56,000 nucleotides of DNA from Adiantum capillus-veneris. Taxonomy: Eukaryota > Streptophyta > Polypodiopsida > Polypodiales > Pteridaceae. The position numbers and the translations under genes are program-made. Below are positions 41,801 through 51,173 of this stretch, in pieces. The stretch lies in contig CM043947.1 in NCBI GenBank assembly GCA_014529385.2, positions 122,803,391 through 122,859,390 on the forward strand, given 5' to 3'. The notes below the pieces were generated by a model. The model was not told the DNA's origin and did no database searches. It saw only the letters and a program-made list of their open reading frames with translations. The number at the start of each line of letters is the position of its first letter. Position 1 is the first letter of the stretch.

Positions 41801-42590
41801 TTGAAGAAATTTTCTGTATGTACCATCAAACATCATCGTATACGCATCCGTAATAGCTACTTCCTCTTCATGATCATCCTTGTCAACCCTTATGTAAGAT
41901 GGAAGCTCCCCTCCCTTGTGTACCACTATGTCTGTCAGGTGAGCTTTAACAGAATGATCCACTTTAAACTCAAACTCATACTCTTGAAGCTCCAAAGTCC
42001 ACTTTAAGATGCGCTTTCTGGGCTTCAAATGTTGTACTACATCCAGCAACAGGTTTGATGTGGTGGTGAGCACATAGAACTTTTGGGGCAACATATATGT
42101 TTTGAACCTACGACAAGCAAGAACCAATGCAAATACCCATTGTTCCATTTGTGTGTAGGAGAACTCGCTTACATTCTTCATCTTGCTCTCAAAATAGACT
42201 GGCTTGAAGTTCCTTCCTTGCTTTTGTAAGAGAACCGACCCAAAATCTACTGACCCCACACTAATCGATACATAGAAAATTGATTGCAAGTTGGGAGGAC
42301 TCACTGTTTGTAAAGTAAACAATACCTCCTTGATACCAGCAAAAGCCTCTTGTATGTCTTTATTCCACTCAAACCCTTGAACTCTCTGACTCAATTTCTG
42401 GAGAGGATACACAGGCTGACATCGCATCCAAAAAAAATGTGACAAGTACCTGAGCTTATGCACAAATGATGCCAAATCATTTATGTTGCTGGGCGGATCC
42501 ATAAGCAACAATCCTTAACTTTCTCTGGGTCGGCTTCTCTTCCATTTTGGAAAACCACATGTCCATTATAGCATCTTTTGGGTTCTTAAT
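41800..42590 (-). pseudogene. Element D RT end, RNase H and aRNH start, inverted
   Basis: Minus strand, from 42590 down: GHVVFQNGREADPEKVK, then, after a frame change, LASFVHKLRYLSHFFW, FEWNKDIQEAFAGIKEVL, the RNase H start (FYVSISVGSVDFGSVLLQKQ, lacking the usual Asp), YTQMEQWVFALVLACRRF, KWTLELQEYEFEFKVDHSVK, and the aRNH beginning (DAYTMMFDGTYRK) at about 41810. It is collinear with E2 residues after LLGHVV, but reversed. The parts before and after are on the plus strand, so this block was inverted, and also swapped with its neighbour. Confidence 0.88.
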
Positions 42591-43766
42591 GACTACCCCA
42601 CCAAGGGAAATGTCCAGAGGGCATGTCAAAGGTTTGGTGTAAGAGAATAGTTGCAAAAGCAAGAAACTACACAGTGGTAGGAGAGAACTCATGCTTTATG
42701 GCAAGGATAGAATTTTGAAAAAAGTGCCATACAAAGAAGAGATAGGCTTGATTTTGGAGGACTACCATGAAGAAACACGCCATCAAGGCAAGGATCGGGT
42801 TGTCTTTCATATCTTGAGAGTGGGTTACTGATGGCTCTCTATGATGAAAGATGCTTATTATTGGTGCAAGTCATGCCATGAATGCCAAGTGTTTGCAAAC
42901 CAAAAGCTTTTGGCCAAGCCTCAAAAAGCTATAATGTCTTTTGATCCATTTGCAAAATGGAAAGTGGATGTTGTAGGTACAATGCCAAGAACCAACAATG
43001 GAAAACGGTATATTCTTGTGGCTATGGACTATTTGACAAAATGGGTGGAGGCAAGAAAGGTAAAAGACGTAACAGCGGGAAGAGTGGCCTCTATTTTGTA
43101 TGAACAGGTGTGTTGCAGGTTTGGAGCTCCTATGGTTATCATTTCTGATCATGGACCAGGGTGTCGCGGAAAACTTGTTGCTACTCTCATGGAGAAATTG
43201 AAAATTCAGCATAGGAATTCTTCTCCTTACTACCCACAATGCAATGGGTTGGTTGAAAACTGAAATGTTCAAATTGTGAAGATGCTATCAAAGCATGCTA
43301 GAGAGAATCCTAAAGAGTGGGACTTGGACTTGGAAAAGTGTTTGTGGGCTTATAGAATTGCATATAGAGTGTCAACACAGTTTATGCCATATGATCTTGT
43401 TTATGGAAAGGAAGGTCTTATGCCCATACATGTGTTGTTGGGTGCCTTGAAGTTGTTGTGCAAAATGCAAGGTTTGCATAAGAATAAGCTCCAGGAAAGA
43501 ATTCTTTCTCTAGAGTTGTGAATGAATAGAGAGAAAGCCAGTTATTATTATCTTCAACAAGCAAAGATAAGGATGGAGAAATTGAATAAGTGACTACCAG
43601 AGAAAGAGATTAAAGAGGGAGATCTGGTGGAAACATTTTTAGGGGAATGCTTTCACTATAGAATAAATGGTTCTAGATTGAAGAAATATTTTGCGAGGGA
43701 CATGGTTCCAGATGCAAATAGTCTCTTGGTTGAGCATAAATGTTCTACCTAGAGGGTGGGCAATGA
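42591..43766 (+). pseudogene. Element D integrase and 3' end
   Basis: The linker (LILEDYHEETRHQGK-like pieces, about 42750-42800) leads to the integrase: CKSCHEC, KVDVVGTMP (first D), ISDHGPGCRG (second D), NGLVEN then TGA at 43261 (E present), then QIVKMLSKHARENPKEWDLD and AYRIAYRVSTQFMPYDLVYGKE to 43521 with a further TGA. The HH half of the zinc finger is broken near 42830. The tail from 43522 holds the C-terminal domain (VETFLGECFHYRINGSRLKK-like) and a purine-rich tract AGAGGGTGGGCAATGA directly before the LTR. Confidence 0.85.
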
Positions 43767-44973
43767 TGATAGACCGCTTTTGGTGTGTACAAAGTAGCGT
43801 GTATATGCATGGGTATATGTATAAAGAGATGTAGGTACATGCATTTGGGATCTTTGCAAAGTGGTTTCAAGTTTTTAAAAAGATGCAGCGTATACACATT
43901 ATGAATAGTCAGGTTCGTGTGCTAGCAGTCAGGCACACATACATGCATAGATAGGGTATCGGGGCCTTGGATATGGTTCTTTGTGGCTTATTTTGGCTCT
44001 AGAGAATGTGTTTGAGCTTTCTAGAATGTAAATAATGCAAGAAAAAAGTGTAGGCTCTCTCATCCCACTCGAGAAGTTTGGCACATGCAGTAACTATCTA
44101 TTTACGGTGCGTGATTTGCGGTGATGTGTGCATCGCCCTAAAAGTGGTCAAAACTGGAATGTGAGGATGTGGAAAAAGGGATTTGGGTATCAAGGATCAA
44201 GCATACAATATTTGGTGAATTTTCGAATCCATTTGGGATTTTTCTCGCAAAAAATGCCCGTTGGGAAACAAAATTGGCCAAAACTAAGCCAAAAAGGTCA
44301 TAAAAGGTGTGAAAAGGCTTCAAAAAGCCACCTCACTCACGGTGCCATGATTGTCCACGTTGAAGGAGAATTTTTGAAGAGTAATATCAACACTTTCACC
44401 TCTCCATGTGTGGGAAGTAGGGTTCCTATAGGTGGTCTAGTGTAGTCTTGTCGCGTTTGCGTCTTGTTTTCGAGTGTGTGGAGGAGTGAATGAGAGCTTT
44501 CTCTCTTCAATTTTCCACTTGGGAGAGTATATGGAAGTTTTGAGGTTTCCATGGATGTGTGTGTGGAGGAATTGAGGGAAGAAGGTGGGCTTTTTGCAAG
44601 ACTATGTAACTATGCATCGGTGCCATTAGGGTTGATGCTACTCCAAAGAGTTCAACAGAGCGGAGTTTGGTGAAGAGTTTGAGTGAGGCCTTTTGTGGCT
44701 GGAGTTTTTGAGTTTTTGATGATTTTTCTTGTATATTTTGGTCACCATCATGTGTGACTTCAAGTATTAATCAACTCGACTCATCCTGTAGTGTCTGTGG
44801 GTAGGCAAGGGCTTGTAGGTCGAGGTGTTTGGAGTTTGAATTGAGCTTGTGGGTAGTATTTTTATTGAGCTCTTGAGTGGTGGTGTGTGTGGGTTGGAAT
44901 TTAAGTAAATGCATTGTGTGGTGTTGAGTTGTCTGGGTGTGTGAGTGTGCGGACGATATCTTTTGCTCCATCA
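43767..44973 (+). repeat. Element D 3' LTR (1207 bp)
   Basis: TGATAGACCGC...CTCCATCA, paired with 26530-27729. The copia F LTR resumes after it. Confidence 0.92.
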
Positions 44974-44975
44974 TC

Positions 44976-45040
<65 letters not shown>

Positions 45041-45046
45041 TCAACA
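44974..45046 (+). repeat. Copia F 5' LTR, right piece, expanded CT run
   Basis: A CT run of about 60 bases ending ...CCATCTCAACA. The uninterrupted 3' LTR (50204-50346) has only short CT blocks here (GGCTCTCTCTTGTTCTCTC), so the run expanded after the insertion, or at it. Confidence 0.9.
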
Positions 45047-45060
45047 TGGTATTGAAGCAG
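45047..45060 (+). other. Copia F primer-binding site (Met-tRNA type)
   Basis: TGGTATTGAAGCAG directly follows the LTR's CA end. It resembles TGGTATCAGAGC, the initiator Met-tRNA complement used by plant copia elements, with a few changes. Confidence 0.8.
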
Positions 45061-45689
45061 TAACAATCATGCAATGATTCAATTCATGGTGACAAAATAG
45101 AGTAGTGTCCGAGTAGTGTATACGATTCGCATGTAAGATTTAGAATTGAGACAAATTTCATTTTTGAGGATTGATTCTTGTTAATTGTGGTTTTTTGTGT
45201 TAAGAAGAATATGATTAGTGTTTTATGTGGTGTTTATTTCTAATTCATATGATGAATTGTTTATAAATTTTTTTGTTGATTTGCCTTTTGACACCCTGAA
45301 CTTCGTCTCAATTTTCGGGGGTCTTTTGCTCAAAATTTGGAGAAATGAAAAAGGCACAATGAAGCATAGCGCAATGACACTTTTTATCCAAAACTTATTT
45401 GTCTCCTTGAGCCGTTCGATTTGAGTTCCAGGTTTGCATCAATCGGAGTTTGCAACAAAAAGTTATAATGTTTTTACTACAATCGAATGTGAGGCCTGTA
45501 GGTTCTGCCCTCGTGCCTCTTTGTGAAGCTTCCACGATCATTTTTCTAATTTTAGCGTCAACTTTTGCGAGAAATTTTAGCTTTTTGGCTATTCATATTG
45601 TGGCCGCCAATCTTGAGTCTCACGTCGCGTCTCACGCCACTCTAATTTGAGGACTCTTTTATTATTAACATCTCTTTTTCCCTGTTTTT
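45061..45689 (+). other. Copia F leader
   Basis: Between primer site and gag. Open frames are short and unlike gag. No other signal. Confidence 0.5.
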
Positions 45690-46920
45690 TTGGGTGACGT
45701 CCCTCACATATTTGGACGTTTATTGAGCATCCTTCTTGTGTTTATCATTGTCATAACAGAATCATCATATTTCTCTCATTATCGTTCTCAATTGGCATCC
45801 ACAGTCGTCATATTTCTCTTGTTGTCGTTCTCAATTGCAGCCTTCACCATATATGGTGTGCAGATTCTGCAATCTTATCTTATACGTCTTCTCACAACCA
45901 GATATGGCTATGACTATTCTTGCCAATGGTTTTTCTTTGGCCAACGTTCTGTTCCTCCTTTCCAAGGCCAAGGATTTTCAGGTTGGAAAGAAAATATGTT
46001 GTTAATTCTTGAAGGCAATGAACTCTCTGATATTGTCCTTGGAAATCGTTTATATCCGTCTTCGCCTGTTGATACAAATCATGACAATGTGCTTATCACT
46101 GAAACACTTATAATTGAAGACTGGTATGCTGCATATATGGATTGGCAATGACGTGATAAAGTAGCTTGTCGATATATTACTTTTGCTCTTATTGATTCCC
46201 TTTTGCTTGATGTGTATGAGCTGCCTACTTTCCACGATGTATGGAAGTACCTTATTGCAAAATTTTAGAAGAAATCTATTACATAAATACTTTATTTGAG
46301 AGGTTTTCTTAACAAGTTACAATATGAAGTTGGTAGGGCCATGACGGGTTATATTGAGTCTTTCAAATCCATTATTAATCAAATTATTGTTGTCGGTCAT
46401 CCTGTTCCACAAAAACAACTGATTACACTTCTCCTTAATACGGTGAAGGACTCTTTATGATAACCTTGTTACCATTCTTCCTAAGAAAGGTGGTCTTGAT
46501 TTCAACCAATCTTTCATGTCTTTTAATGAATATTCTCAACGTCAAGAATGACGTAATGTTGGTCATGATACAACTATGATTTCACACGAGGAGACTAAGT
46601 CACAACAGGTGGAACATGCTTTTTATGCTCGAAGGCATCCATTTAAACGAGGAAATTGCAGAGGTGGCCATTGTTTCTCTTATCTCAAATTTCCTAATGA
46701 GAAATATTCTTACTGCAATAGAAATTTCCATACTGAAGATGATTGTAGGGAATGTCAGTATGATGAGGGCATAATATTACCTCTAAACAACCACGTTTAT
46801 CCAGAGATTCTTCTTCTTTTTGTGAATATTATGGAAGATCCGATTATCCCACTCATATGTGCTATAAGTGTCAATTCAACACAGATCCTAATAGAGCATG
46901 CTACTAATAATTGAAATGAT
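45690..46920 (+). pseudogene. Copia F gag
   Basis: The copia gag start is recognisable at FSGWKENMLLILEGNELSDI (about 45975), then DWYAAYMDWQ-stop (46149), then an ITFALIDSLLLDVYELPTFHDVW block, LRGFLNKLQYEV, and ESFKSIINQIIVVGH, VPQKQLITLLLNTV. The knuckle-like YSYCNRNFHTEDDCRE (about 46706-46755) follows the CxxCxxxxHxxxxC pattern with the first Cys replaced. Stops and shifts at several points. The open part 45690-45960 is hydrophobic and probably not gag. Confidence 0.78.
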
Positions 46921-47339
46921 ATTGTGTCAGAAACAAGCTGCATCCTATGTTTAGTTGCTCCAAAAAAATACTTCATGTATGTGATGGATCACCTTTTATT
47001 GTTGATTTTTGGTGCTAGAAGAAATATGACATATCAGTCTAAGTGGCTCCATAACTATCATCCACTACCAGTTCAAGTGTTGTTTATCTTGATGATGATA
47101 TGAATTGTCAAGTAAAGGGTATTGGAGATTTATATCTTGGTATCTTATCTTCTCCCACTCATATTTTGTGAGGAGTATTACATGTACCATATCTTCAACA
47201 TAATCTTCTTTCAATTGCTAAACTTGTTGGATTTGTCTCTTTATTGGATTTGATCATACCAAATGCCGACTTGAGAAAGATGGACAGACTATATCCACTG
47301 CTCCTCAAAACGGTAATTTGTTAACTCTCTCTTAATGAT

Positions 47340-48212
47340 GCTGTAACAAATGTTATCACTACTCCAGGTGATCATGATTACAAAGTATGGCATCACCATT
47401 TTGTTCATGCCAATTTTTCAAAACTTCTTGATCTTGAGTGTCATGATCTTGTTCATGGCATGGATCTTAAAGCTCATCCCCAGATGGGAATTTGTGAGTT
47501 TTGTGCTCTTGGGAAACATAATCGTAAACCCTTTCCTCTCTATACAACCCATTCTCATGACAAATTGAATCTTGTTTATACTGATATATGTGGACCTCTA
47601 CCTGTGTCGAGATCACAATATCGCTACTTCATTACCTTCATTGATGATTTCTCATGATATACGACTGTATTTCTACTTAGACAAAAATTTGAGGCCTTAT
47701 TTGTTTCCAAACAATTCCACAAGGTTGTGGAACTTCAAACTGGTAGTCTTCTCAAGAAGCTTTGTAGTGACAATGGAGGCGAATATGTTTCTTAAGAGTT
47801 TGTGAGTTACTGTGCGAATAGTAAAATTCATCATGAACACACTATTCCATATTCACCTCAATAGAACGGCGTTGCTAAACAAAAAAATCACACTATTCTC
47901 AATGCTGTAATATGTATGCTGATTCATTCTGGGTTATCTCATGTTTTTTGGACTGGAGCTATTTTGACAGCACACCCTCTGGTAAGATACCCATCATAGC
48001 ATGGAAAGGTAACATTCCTTCTGTGTCTCATTTTCAAACCTTTGTATGTATTGCTTATATTCATGTTCCCAAAGAAACACAAATAAAGCTTGATTCTCCT
48101 AGTCTTAAAGTTATTTTTATTGGGTATTCTGACACTTTCAAAGGCTACAAATTCTACGACTCTTCCTCCAAGACAGTAATTGTGAATTGTGATACTACTT
48201 TTAACGAGTAAC
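47340..48212 (+). pseudogene. Copia F integrase
   Basis: A GAG-pre-integrase-type block HHHFVHANFSKLL...GICEFCALGKHNRKPF (about 47395-47535). The core: YTDICGPLPVSRSQYRYFITF (first D), CSDNGGEYVS (second D, about 47765), then stops, then PYSPQ-stop-NGVAKQKN (about 47850-47890) where the catalytic Glu of 'NGVAERKN' is replaced by Lys. Then FWTGAILTA and KVIFIGYSDTFKGYKFY. Stops at about 47655, 47793 and 47862. Inactive. The region 46920-47340, leading into it, is decayed protease-like sequence in which I see no clear active site. Confidence 0.82.
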
Positions 48213-48439
48213 TTATGGGAGGCTCATGGTCTATGGATAATTTTGATGATACTAAATTTTTGCTTCAAGCCTTTCCATTTCTTTCAAATGAAACTCTTCA
48301 TGTAGAGCAGCTTTCCTCTTCACAACCATCCATTCCGAATGTCGCCAATGATAAATATTGATATTTTTGTTGATCTACCTGTTAATTTTGAACATGGTTC
48401 ATGTCATGTTTATGAAGAGGATATTGTTGATAATTCTTT

Positions 48440-49130
48440 CTCTACCTCTGAAGATCCCATTACTCATAATGAAACTATCTCTTCACCACAAAAGGATCAA
48501 TGGCAAGAGGTTATGGAAGCAGAGTGTGATTCTCTTATTGCGAAAGGTACATGGATACTAACTGAACTACCTCCTAGTCATATAGCTATTAAGTGTAGTG
48601 GGTGTATAAGACAAAGATAAAAGAAGATGGATCTCTTGACAAGTTCAAGGAACGTTTAGTTGCAAAAGGTTACTCCCAAGTTGCTGGTGTTGATTATCAA
48701 GAGACCTTTTCACCAATTGTTAGCATTACAAGTATTCGAGTTTTATTGGCATTTGTTGTTCAATTTTATTTAAAAGCTCATCAAATGGATGTGTGAATTG
48801 CTTTTCTGAATGGTGATTTGAAAGAGGAAATTTATATGGAACAGCCTGAAGGATTTGTTATTTCAGGTAAAGAAGATATTGTCGCTCAACTCCATAAGGC
48901 ACTATATGGTCTCAAAAAAGCTTCGCGGGCCTGATATACAAAAATTTAATCTTTTGTCAAGGATTCATCTCTTACACTTCAAACCCCATCCTTGTTTCCA
49001 ATGATTTGGGATTTCTTCAGCAAGTGAAAAGTTTATTGTCTTCTGCATTTGATATGGTGGATCTTGGAGAGATTCACTTGTATCTTGGCATTCAGATTCA
49101 ATGAGATTGTACAAAAAGTAATTTATTTCT
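48440..49130 (+). pseudogene. Copia F reverse transcriptase
   Basis: Starts with QWQEVMEAECDSLIAKGTWIL (about 48500), KFKERLVAKGYSQVAGVDYQ, ETFSPIVSITSIRVLLAF, HQMDV-stop, [33 protein letters not shown] and, after a gap, FDMVDLGEIHLYLGIQIQ. The catalytic YVDD stretch that should lie between [11 protein letters not shown] and VDLGE is missing or unrecognisable, so a deletion removed the active site. Several stops and shifts besides. Confidence 0.85.
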
Positions 49131-49870
49131 TTGGCAGTCAAAGTCTATTGCAGATACTATTCAAAAATTTGATATGGAATCTGCAACTTTTGGCCAACAC
49201 ACCTTGTCTTGTGAGTTCTACAAAGAACACTTCTGATAGTGGTGGTCAACTTGTCACAAATCAACCTTATGCTAACTTGATTGGATGTCTTCAGTTTATT
49301 GGCATGAACACTCATCCTGGTATTTTGTTTGTTGCTAATTATCTTGGACAACATCTTGCACGTCCTTCTCTTAAGCATTGGTCTGCAGAAAAGTGTGTAT
49401 TGAAATACTTGAAAGGCACTACAAATTTTGATTTGGTCTATCGATGACAACTGACATTGGATTCTATGCAATCTCTTTCTCTTCAGCGTTACACAAATGC
49501 AGATTGGACAAGCTCACATTTACCTATGTAGTCTACTAAAGGAAATTGCTTCTTTATAAATGGTTGTCTTGTTTCTTTGACCAGCAAGAAACAACGCTAT
49601 GTTTCTATGACTGAGTCAGAATATGTTGCGGTATCACTTCCAGCTCGTGAGCTGATCTGGCTTTGACGAATGCTAGTTGATACTGGTCACTCTCCTCTTT
49701 CCAACACACCCTTGTGGTGTGAAAATCAAAGTGCTATTAGTCTTTCAAAAGACTATGTTCAACATAATAAGTCAAAGCACATTGTTGTCCATTATCATTA
49801 TGTCAGGTATGCAGTATGCAAAGGAACCATTAGTTGAACACTATCCAAATGACCAGATAATTGCATAAAT
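49131..49870 (+). pseudogene. Copia F RNase H
   Basis: Plus strand: CLQFIGMNTHPGILFVANYLGQHL, with QHLARPSLKHWSAEKCVLKYL, KGTTNFDLVYR-stop, TNADWTSSHLP (D present), GCLVSLTSKKQRYVSMTESEYVAV (E present), ARELIWL-stop, and LWCENQSAISLSKD, HNKSKHIVVHYHYVR. This is the usual copia C-terminus. Stops at about 49446, 49530 and 49663 break it. Confidence 0.82.
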
Positions 49871-50203
49871 TCTTACCAAAGGCCTCAACGAGTCACATTT
49901 CATCCTCTTGCACTCGGAGCTTGGAGTTGCTTCAACTTCACTCTTGATAGATTAGCTTCTCTATTATTGTGATAGCTTTGTACATATGACATTGTAATCC
50001 TATAGGTACCATGCACTATGCACACTCCACACTTTCACATTATGATCTCTGAGTAGCTTGTATATCTGTACATAGATACACAATTCACTTTCACATCATC
50101 ATCGCTGGTTCATATTTTCACATTGTATAGGCGCTTGGGTTTTTCCCTTGAACTCCCCAAGGGTTTTTTCATCCTAAGCGTGAGACCTTGGTTTGAGTGG
50201 GGG
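49871..50203 (+). other. Copia F 3' untranslated region
   Basis: No gene. Ends in 'tgagtgggggt', a purine-rich tract before the LTR. Confidence 0.7.
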
Positions 50204-50346
50204 TGTTGGAGCTATATATGGCTCACTCTACTCAACTTGGTCTCACCTATATATTTGTATTTTGTTCTCAATATGAAGCAGTCTTTGGGAGTGTACATGG
50301 GGTGTCTCTTGTCTCGGCTCTCTCTTGTTCTCTCTACATCTCAACA
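50204..50346 (+). repeat. Copia F 3' LTR (143 bp)
   Basis: TGTTGGAGCTATATATGG...CATCTCAACA. A short LTR compared with most plant copia elements. Right flank CGAAG. Confidence 0.93.
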
Positions 50347-51165
50347 CGAAGCGGGCACATATCTCCAGTTGTAATCACCTTTGCTCGCATCTTAAATACA
50401 TATGGCAAATTGGCCATCATATCTAAGATGAGAAAAGGAACTCTCATGATGCTATTAGTTAGGGTTTTCTCACTGCTTGGCACTACTTTGCTCGACATGT
50501 ATGCCAAATGTGGCAAGGAGATAGGGCTATTTTTAAGGAATTTGGAGGCAGGGCATCACTCAAAATGCATTCACCTATGTCGCCTTGAAGGCATGTGACA
50601 CTATGAATCATTGCTAAAATGGGAAACAAAAGTATGCTTTCAGCTGATGCAAACCTTCACTCACATCTTAGAGACATGTCGTAATTTAGATATCATTGCT
50701 GATATGGGAGAAATAACTCACTTGGTATTGTTAGCTAAGGGTTGTCGAGTAAAAACGCAATGCTTCGCACTACCTTGCTTGACATGTATCCCAAATGTGG
50801 TAGGGCTAGGGAGCCATGGCTGTTTTCAGCCAATGCAAAGGTAGGGCATCGCTCTAGATGCATTCACCTTGAAGGCGTGTGACACTATGCAAGATACTAG
50901 AATGGGTAGCAAAATTCACGATGATTTTGTTAGTCAGGGATATGTCGAATAGGGGCAGGGAAAAGTGGCTCTAGGCTATTTTCAGTTGATGCAAAGTGAG
51001 CACATACCTCCAGATGCAATCACCTTTGCTCACATCTTAAAGACCTGTGGCAACTTGGCCAGCATTGCTGAGATGGGCAAAAGAACTCAGATGATGCTGG
51101 TAGTTAGGGTTGTCGGGAAAAAACCCAATGCTTGGCACTACCTTACTAAATTCACCAATGGAAGA
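50347..51165 (+). pseudogene. PPR pseudogene, right part
   Basis: Continues the PPR relic at 26030-26415 beyond the copia element. Repeats: VVITFARILNTYGKLAIISK, then LLDMYAKCGKE (about 50490-50520), HILETCRNLDIIADMGE (about 50660-50710), AFTLKACDTM...MGSKIHDDFVSQGY (about 50860-50940), GYFQLMQSEHIPPDAITFAH followed by ILKTCGNLASIAEMGKRTQM (about 50970-51095). The stretch before 51000 ('ttttcagttgatgcaaag' then 'tgagcacatacctcca') parallels the copia insertion site, which supports continuity of the two halves. Stops and shifts are frequent. PLS-type; no E or DYW domain is seen. Confidence 0.8.
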
Positions 51166-51173
51166 TATCTCAC

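Larger units (their letters stand above)
26530..44973 (+). mobile_element. Ty3/gypsy element D (Tat-like, dual RNase H) in the copia LTR
   Basis: LTRs at 26530-27729 and 43767-44973, both TGATAGACC...CTCCATCA. Internal parts in order: primer-like tract, gag start, nested E, protease-RT linker and RT, a shuffled RNase H block, integrase, polypurine tract. It lies inside the 5' LTR of copia F. A clean 5-bp duplication is not seen: the right flank is a long CT run that has probably changed since insertion. It is older than E (its LTRs differ more than E's) and younger than F. Confidence 0.88.
26416..50346 (+). mobile_element. Ty1/copia element F (carries nested elements D and E)
   Basis: The 5' LTR starts at 26416 and resumes at 44974-45046 after nested element D. 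It is followed by a Met-tRNA-type primer site (45047), gag, integrase, RT and RNase H in copia order, a purine-rich tract before the 3' LTR (50204-50346). Flanks are CAAAG (26411-26415) and CGAAG (50347-50351), a 5-bp duplication with one change. It sits in a PPR pseudogene. Without the nested elements it would be about 5.5 kb. Confidence 0.9.

Noticed and set aside
41780-42511. 243-codon minus-strand frame as a separate gene
   Set aside because: It is the inverted RT end/RNase H of element D, shown by collinearity with element E2.
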